43,840 bases of DNA from Bacteroidales bacterium (GTDB lineage Bacteria; Bacteroidota; Bacteroidia; Bacteroidales; P3). The stretch is taken from contig JAFRRK010000080.1 of the NCBI GenBank assembly GCA_017428115.1, positions 1-43,840 of the forward strand. The letters run 5' to 3'. The first letter of the stretch is position 1. Every line of letters begins with the position of its first letter. Below the pieces are notes generated by a model that was not told the DNA's origin, did no database searches, and saw only the letters and a program-made list of their open reading frames with translations. Shown in pieces: positions 40,378 to 43,840 of this stretch. The translations under genes and the position numbers were made by a program.

Positions 40378-41451
40378 CTAGGCGTAGAGCTCTTCGAAAA
40401 TCTTGCGCAGTTCGGGGCTCTCGCGGAGTTCCTGCAGGGTGAATTCGGCGTGGCCTTTGGTGTAGCCGTTGCCCATAATCATGTTCACGTCGCTGCCGAT
40501 ACCCTCGGCACCGAGGCTGGCCTTGGTAAAGCTGGTGGCCATCGAGAAGAAGTAGACAACGCCGTCGTCCTTGGTGCAGAGCACAGCGGTCATCTCCTGG
40601 TCGGGCACGTTGACGCAGTTGATGGTGACATCGGCCATCTTGCCGTTGGTCAGCTTCTCAACCAACTCGTACACCTGAACGGGAGTCATGCCAGCGGCAC
40701 TCTCCACGATGTCGCAGAAGCCGAGGTCCTTGATACGCTGAGTGCTCTTGGGGCTGTTGGCAATACCGATGACCTTACCGGTCACACCGACACGTTTTTT
40801 AGCTTCGTAGCAGCAGAGCATACCGCTCTTACCACCAGCGCCGAGGATAACAACGGTCTGGCCATACTGGCAGAGCTTGGCGGTCTGGGCGGGAGCACCA
40901 GCCACGTCGAGGGCGCTCAGGGCCAGCTTCTCAGGCATATCGGTAGGAATCTTGGCATAGATACCGCTTTCGAAGAGGATGGCCTTGCCCTTGATGTCCA
41001 CCTGGTCCACGTCGGGACGGATTTCGATAATCTCGTCAATGCGGAGGGGAGTGAGGCTCAGCGAAACGAGGGTAGCAATACGGTCGCCTTCCTTCAGGTC
41101 AATCTTGCCCTTCAGCGCGTCACCAATCTTCTCCACCTTGCCGAGGAGCATACCACCCGAACCGGTACGACGGTTGCGGTGCTTGCCCTGCAGTTCCACA
41201 TTTAGGAACATCTCTTTCTTCACTTCTTCCATTATTTTCTCCTGGCTCGCGCCCTCGCCGGCCTGCTGCTTGGCATAGTTGTGGATGTCAGTAAACGAAG
41301 CGGAGTCGATGTTGAGGGTCTGCACGTCGATGAGAATTTCATTGTCGTAGAGAACGTCCATGTTGTTGTCCAACTTGTTTGCGGGCTGGGGAAGAACGCC
41401 CTTGGGTTCGATGACACGGTGTGTGCCGTACTTGTTGCCTTTTGGTTGCAT
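40378..41451 (-). CDS. kdd: L-erythro-3,5-diaminohexanoate dehydrogenase
   Basis: 357 aa, close to the usual ~345-350. The nucleotide-binding segment is TVVILGAGGKSGMLCCYEAKKR (~198-219), a Rossmann glycine motif, followed by GVTGKVIGIANSPKS. The N-terminal half has the Kdd-type GTHRVIEPKGVLPQPANKLD, NRRTGSGGMLLGKVEK and LVSLSLTPLRIDEI. Kdd deaminates 3,5-diaminohexanoate to 5-amino-3-oxohexanoate with NAD in the lysine fermentation pathway, downstream of KamA and the 5,6-aminomutase. The partners kamDE, kce and kal are not in this window. It has a good promoter (41517-41546) and its own terminator (40325-40358). kamA is ~3 kb away across the ECF operon. Confidence 0.93.
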   Translation of the reverse strand: MQPKGNKYGTHRVIEPKGVLPQPANKLDNNMDVLYDNEILIDVQTLNIDSASFTDIHNYAKQQAGEGASQEKIMEEVKKEMFLNVELQGKHRNRRTGSGGMLLGKVEKIGDALKGKIDLKEGDRIATLVSLSLTPLRIDEIIEIRPDVDQVDIKGKAILFESGIYAKIPTDMPEKLALSALDVAGAPAQTAKLCQYGQTVVILGAGGKSGMLCCYEAKKRVGVTGKVIGIANSPKSTQRIKDLGFCDIVESAAGMTPVQVYELVEKLTNGKMADVTINCVNVPDQEMTAVLCTKDDGVVYFFSMATSFTKASLGAEGIGSDVNMIMGNGYTKGHAEFTLQELRESPELRKIFEELYA

Positions 41452-41516
41452 AATTGTTAGTTTATGTAATTGATTATTAAATTATTTATTTAATTAGTAG
41501 CATTCTTTGAAACGTA

Positions 41517-41546
41517 CAAAGATACACATTTTTTTCGAAACAGCAA
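41517..41546 (-). promoter_or_regulatory. Promoter of kdd
   Basis: On the minus strand TTG (41546-41544), 19 nt, then TATCTTTG (41524-41517): the best match to the Bacteroidetes promoter pattern in this window. It gives a ~60-nt leader before the ATG. Confidence 0.65.
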
Positions 41547-41753
41547 GAAAAAAGTAGGTTTCACTTCCAACTTAACAAGTGTCCCGTTTCAAGTACGCAA
41601 CTCGACAAACAATCGCAGCCTCCTCATCGATCCGATGAAGCTTCATTATTACAACGTCACTTCAACGGTATTTCAACAGTATTTCGACGCCTTATAAAAG
41701 CGTAGAACCACAGTAAAAGAAACGTTATAAAACTGAGTAATAAGCGTTATTTC

Positions 41754-41787
41754 AATTGCCTTGCAGCGGGTTCGCTGCAAGGCAATT
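41754..41787. terminator. Strong 15-bp hairpin
   Basis: A 15-bp perfect stem (41754-41768 with 41773-41787) and a GGTT loop. It has no T-run on either strand, so it is not a classic intrinsic terminator. It could bound an unannotated transcript or protect an RNA end. Confidence 0.5.
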
Positions 41788-41853
41788 CCGGCGGAAAAAG
41801 AAACAACTATCGAACCAAAATAAATAATTTCACGCCAATTCAAATAATATTCG

Positions 41854-41861
41854 TATTTTTG
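41854..41861 (+). promoter_or_regulatory. -7 box of the candidate RNA
   Basis: TATTTTTG, with the expected transcript start near 41868. No -33 TTG at a standard distance was found. Confidence 0.4.
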
Positions 41862-41867
41862 CACACA

Positions 41868-42120
41868 AATTCCGGCGAGAGTCAGTGTGCCGGAAAATGC
41901 AAGAAAAGCATTGCAAGATAGTCCCTTTTACCGAATTTCGCCAAAGTTCATACGGGAGGATTGAGCATTAGTGCTTTCGCTTGGTTGTATATGCTATAGG
42001 CTTTTAGGCCAAGGCATATCTTCAGGCGTGAGATATGTTCCATAAATCCCGTTCCCGTAAAGGTGTTTGGCGATACCTGGTAAAAGACGGACATGAGCAC
42101 ATAACCTCATGCCTTTTCTA
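41868..42120 (+). ncRNA. Candidate structured RNA (leader or independent)
   Basis: From a -7 box at 41854-41861, ~250 nt can fold into several stems. TTCCGGC (41870-41876) pairs with GCCGGAA (41889-41895). TACGGGA (41951-41957) pairs with TCCCGTA (42053-42059) and encloses CATATCT/AGATATG (42015-42021 / 42031-42037). CATGAG (42092-42097) pairs with CTCATG (42106-42111), followed by CCTTTTC. The long-range stem closing a multi-branch loop, and a terminator-like end ahead of the TerB gene, suggest a non-coding RNA or a riboswitch-like leader. I do not recognise a family (not tmRNA, RNase P RNA or SRP RNA by their core motifs). Confidence 0.35.
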
Positions 42121-42198
42121 TTTATTTAGCTTAACGTTCTGTTGGAGGTTCTGGACACACAAAAAAACATCATATTAAACATTAATACAATTGTAACT

Positions 42199-42591
42199 AT
42201 GAATGACGGACTAAAATCACATTTCTTGAACCTCTATAGTATGGTTATGGCCGATGGAGAGGTATCAACAAAAGAAAAAATGGAGTTATATCGTATCGGC
42301 GAAGAATTCTACAATGTAAGACCAGAGGAGTTTGACAGACTACTGCTCTCTGATGAAATACTATTCTATATTCCTCAGACCGAAGAAGAAAAGATTTTGT
42401 ATCTATATGACTTTGCACTCATAGCATGGGCCGACGATAAGGTTTCCGATGAGGAAATTCAAGTGTTGAAGAGTTTTGCTCTGCGTTTTGGAGTGCAGGA
42501 GGGAGAGGTGCAGCCACTCGTTGACCTGCTGTTGGAAAAAGCGAAAGAACATATTTCTCATGAAGACCTAATGAGGGAATTTTCAGAATAA
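42199..42591 (+). CDS. TerB-like protein
   Basis: 130 aa from ATG 42199 (MNDGLKSHFLNLY); a TTG-initiated extension from 42142 is unlikely. Two helical repeats with acidic loops match TerB domains: YSMVMADGEVSTKEKMELYR and FALIAWADDKVSDEEIQVLK. TerB-like proteins bind divalent metal through these acidic loops and are found in membrane-associated stress and tellurite modules. The gene is followed by a membrane protein gene after 21 nt, so the two form a pair. This DNA appears more AT-rich than the protease and AsmA-like genes (by eye). The promoter is unclear: the leader lies just after the candidate RNA. Confidence 0.8.
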   Translation: MNDGLKSHFLNLYSMVMADGEVSTKEKMELYRIGEEFYNVRPEEFDRLLLSDEILFYIPQTEEEKILYLYDFALIAWADDKVSDEEIQVLKSFALRFGVQEGEVQPLVDLLLEKAKEHISHEDLMREFSE

Positions 42592-42612
42592 CAAACAATA
42601 AACTTATCTGTT

Positions 42613-43707
42613 ATGGCGCTAAGTATTGAAAAAATTTTTGGTAAAAAAGATGCTTCGCACAACCCAAAAAATCAAATTGTTGGAACTACTTTGGATGGAG
42701 GTGTTGTCGTTGCTTCGAACATGAATTGGAAGATGGAAGGCATAACTGATGCAGGAACAGCAAAGGGAGATCAAAATGCTTTCCGCGCTGGTTTTACTTC
42801 ATGCTTTGCCCGAGTTAAACATTCTCAAGAACTGAATAAAGGATTGCAGGACAAGATGAAAGCTCAACTGAATGCAGAGAAAATAGGTCTTGAAGGGGAC
42901 CTTGCCACAGAAAAAGGAAAATTGGGAGTGGCTCAGGCAAAGCTGGAATCTGCCAAATCTGCTGTAACCGCCAAACAGCGTGAACTGGCAAATGCCCAGT
43001 CGGGCATTGTTAACGGAGAGAAAACCCTACGTCTGAATTTCCTAATAGGCGTTGGTATCATTGCAATGCTGACCATTTATCTATTCATTTTCTACTCCTC
43101 CACAGCCTTCTCGGCTTTTTTCAGAGACTTTGATGCAGGAGACAGTTTGACTGAGGCAATGTTTGATGGCAATGCCATCATTGATGCTTTTAAAGGAAGT
43201 TTCTTCGAAGGGTGCTTTATTCTGTTTATGCCAGTCATATTTTTGAGCCTTGGCTATGTGGCTCATGGCTTCAGTACAACTGACAAGGGAATAGAGCTTT
43301 ATGTCAAAACAGTACTCCTGTATTTACTTACATTCGCTTTTGACTGCCTTCTGGCTTATAAGATAAGTCAAGCATTTTATGAAATTGAGCGGGTGACTAC
43401 TTTAACTGCGATGCCTCCTTTCTCAATCAAGTTGGCCTTCACAAATAATGACTTTTGGATTGTAATATTTTGCGGATTCGTGTCATACGTTATATGGGGT
43501 CTGGTATTCAGCCATGTTATGAACTGCTACGATAAACTCACTAACAACAAGTACGAATTGGAGAATCTAAATTCAGAGTTAAATTCCCTGCAAGTTTCCG
43601 TAGCTCAAAGCCAGGGAGCAGTTTCGAAAATTGAGCAGACGATAAACCAACTTACTGCCGACATAAAAAAGAAAGAGCATGAGTTGAAAACTGGTATTAA
43701 TCCTTAA
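42613..43707 (+). CDS. Four-helix membrane protein with coiled coils, partner of the TerB-like protein
   Basis: 364 aa, no signal peptide. The N-terminal ~70 residues have no recognised domain. A coiled coil follows (~70-132, LNKGLQDKMKAQLNAEKIGL ... AKQRELANAQ). Four membrane helices are at ~138-165 (LNFLIGVGIIAMLTIYLFIF), ~196-222, ~226-252 and ~281-305. A second coiled coil ends the chain (~310-360, YELENLNSELNSLQ ... ADIKKKEHELK). The coiled coils at both ends on the same side suggest that they pair with each other or with partners. It follows the TerB-like gene by 21 nt and probably acts with it. I do not recognise a named family. Confidence 0.75.
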   Translation: MALSIEKIFGKKDASHNPKNQIVGTTLDGGVVVASNMNWKMEGITDAGTAKGDQNAFRAGFTSCFARVKHSQELNKGLQDKMKAQLNAEKIGLEGDLATEKGKLGVAQAKLESAKSAVTAKQRELANAQSGIVNGEKTLRLNFLIGVGIIAMLTIYLFIFYSSTAFSAFFRDFDAGDSLTEAMFDGNAIIDAFKGSFFEGCFILFMPVIFLSLGYVAHGFSTTDKGIELYVKTVLLYLLTFAFDCLLAYKISQAFYEIERVTTLTAMPPFSIKLAFTNNDFWIVIFCGFVSYVIWGLVFSHVMNCYDKLTNNKYELENLNSELNSLQVSVAQSQGAVSKIEQTINQLTADIKKKEHELKTGINP

Positions 43708-43735
43708 TTCCGCAAGCGCGATGTTATTAAATTAA

Positions 43736-43773
43736 GCGACAGATTGTTGATAACTTTCAGAGCAATCCGTCGC
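43736..43773 (+). terminator. Possible terminator after the membrane protein gene
   Basis: GCGACAGATTG (43736-43746) pairs with CAATCCGTCGC (43763-43773), with one mismatch, followed shortly by TTTT. It lies 29 nt after the stop codon. Confidence 0.45.
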
Positions 43774-43792
43774 CTGTTTTCATAATTGTTCG

Positions 43793-43800
43793 TATCTTTG
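43793..43800 (+). promoter_or_regulatory. -7 box of the next gene
   Basis: TATCTTTG, 33 nt upstream of an ATG at 43834. No standard -33 TTG was found. Confidence 0.45.
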
Positions 43801-43833
43801 CAATTGACTAGAAAACAAATAACACCAACAATT

Positions 43834-43840
43834 ATGGGTG
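43834..43840 (+). CDS. Start of a truncated gene at the window edge
   Basis: ATG GGT G at the very end of the window, behind the -7 box at 43793-43800. Only two codons are visible, so nothing can be said about the product. Confidence 0.35.

Larger units (their letters stand above)
41452..42198. other. Intergenic region with hairpin and candidate RNA
   Basis: 747 nt. It holds the kdd promoter (41517-41546), a 15-bp hairpin (41754-41787), a -7 box (41854-41861) and a structured-looking stretch that ends near 42120. A 63-codon minus-strand frame (41673-41864) crosses the hairpin and looks non-coding. Confidence 0.6.

Noticed and set aside
41673-41864. 63-codon minus-strand frame
   Set aside because: Crosses a 15-bp hairpin and has no start context or similarity.
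41868-42120. Known RNA such as tmRNA, RNase P RNA or SRP RNA
   Set aside because: The core motifs of these families were not seen.

Overview
The window looks like chromosomal DNA of a Bacteroidales bacterium (Bacteroidetes); the genus is not resolvable here. Supporting signs are Bacteroidetes-type -7 boxes (TAnnTTTG) before many genes, AT-rich leaders without Shine-Dalgarno motifs, a type IX secretion (T9SS) protein (PorQ), a T9SS-type sorting domain on a secreted protease, SpxxC-type lipoproteins, a GH3/beta-lactamase fusion and a DUF748 AsmA-like protein. No rRNA, tRNA, CRISPR array or transposase gene was seen.

Region 1 (609-16875, minus strand) is the most unusual part: six consecutive large genes (695-1042 codons) that look like one transcription unit. 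Five of the six share a divergent N-terminal domain (a P-S-[LM]-x-x motif near residues 133-186, then a [VI]xYxLxxxxxxPAxxxxI segment 30-60 residues later). They continue as strings of beta-rich repeats. The third gene lacks that N-terminal domain and has one membrane segment, but it shares a ~90-residue C-terminal module with the second gene. None of the six has a signal peptide. I cannot name the family; a cytoplasmic assembly anchored by the third protein is an inference.

Region 2 (17637-24671) reads divergently: a DUF748/AsmA-like protein, a very large secreted protease that joins a C10 (streptopain-like) cysteine peptidase, an M6-like metallopeptidase and a T9SS sorting domain, and a TerB-DnaJ (DjlA-like) protein that overlaps a convergent ATP-grasp gene tail to tail.

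Region 3 (24844-32307) is mostly envelope and housekeeping: a GH3-beta-lactamase fusion, an EnvC-like coiled-coil/degenerate LytM protein, a small S4 RNA-binding protein, a UshA-type 5'-nucleotidase and a predicted PPi-dependent phosphofructokinase.

Region 4 (32901-41451) has a lipoprotein, then minus-strand kamA-porQ-lplA (lysine 2,3-aminomutase, T9SS PorQ, lipoate ligase), a five-gene ECF sigma operon with membrane and lipoprotein partners, and 3,5-diaminohexanoate dehydrogenase (kdd). kamA and kdd belong to the same lysine fermentation pathway but are split by the sigma operon.

Region 5 (41452-43840) has a strong hairpin, a candidate structured RNA behind a clear -7 box, a TerB-like protein next to a four-helix membrane protein with coiled coils, and the first codons of one more gene.

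A scattered feature is a set of intergenic arrays with a 7-bp period (AATTAAG, AATTGAG, CTCTAAA/CTTTAAA, AACTAAA). They lie between genes, sometimes fold into terminator-like hairpins, and in places run into coding sequence.
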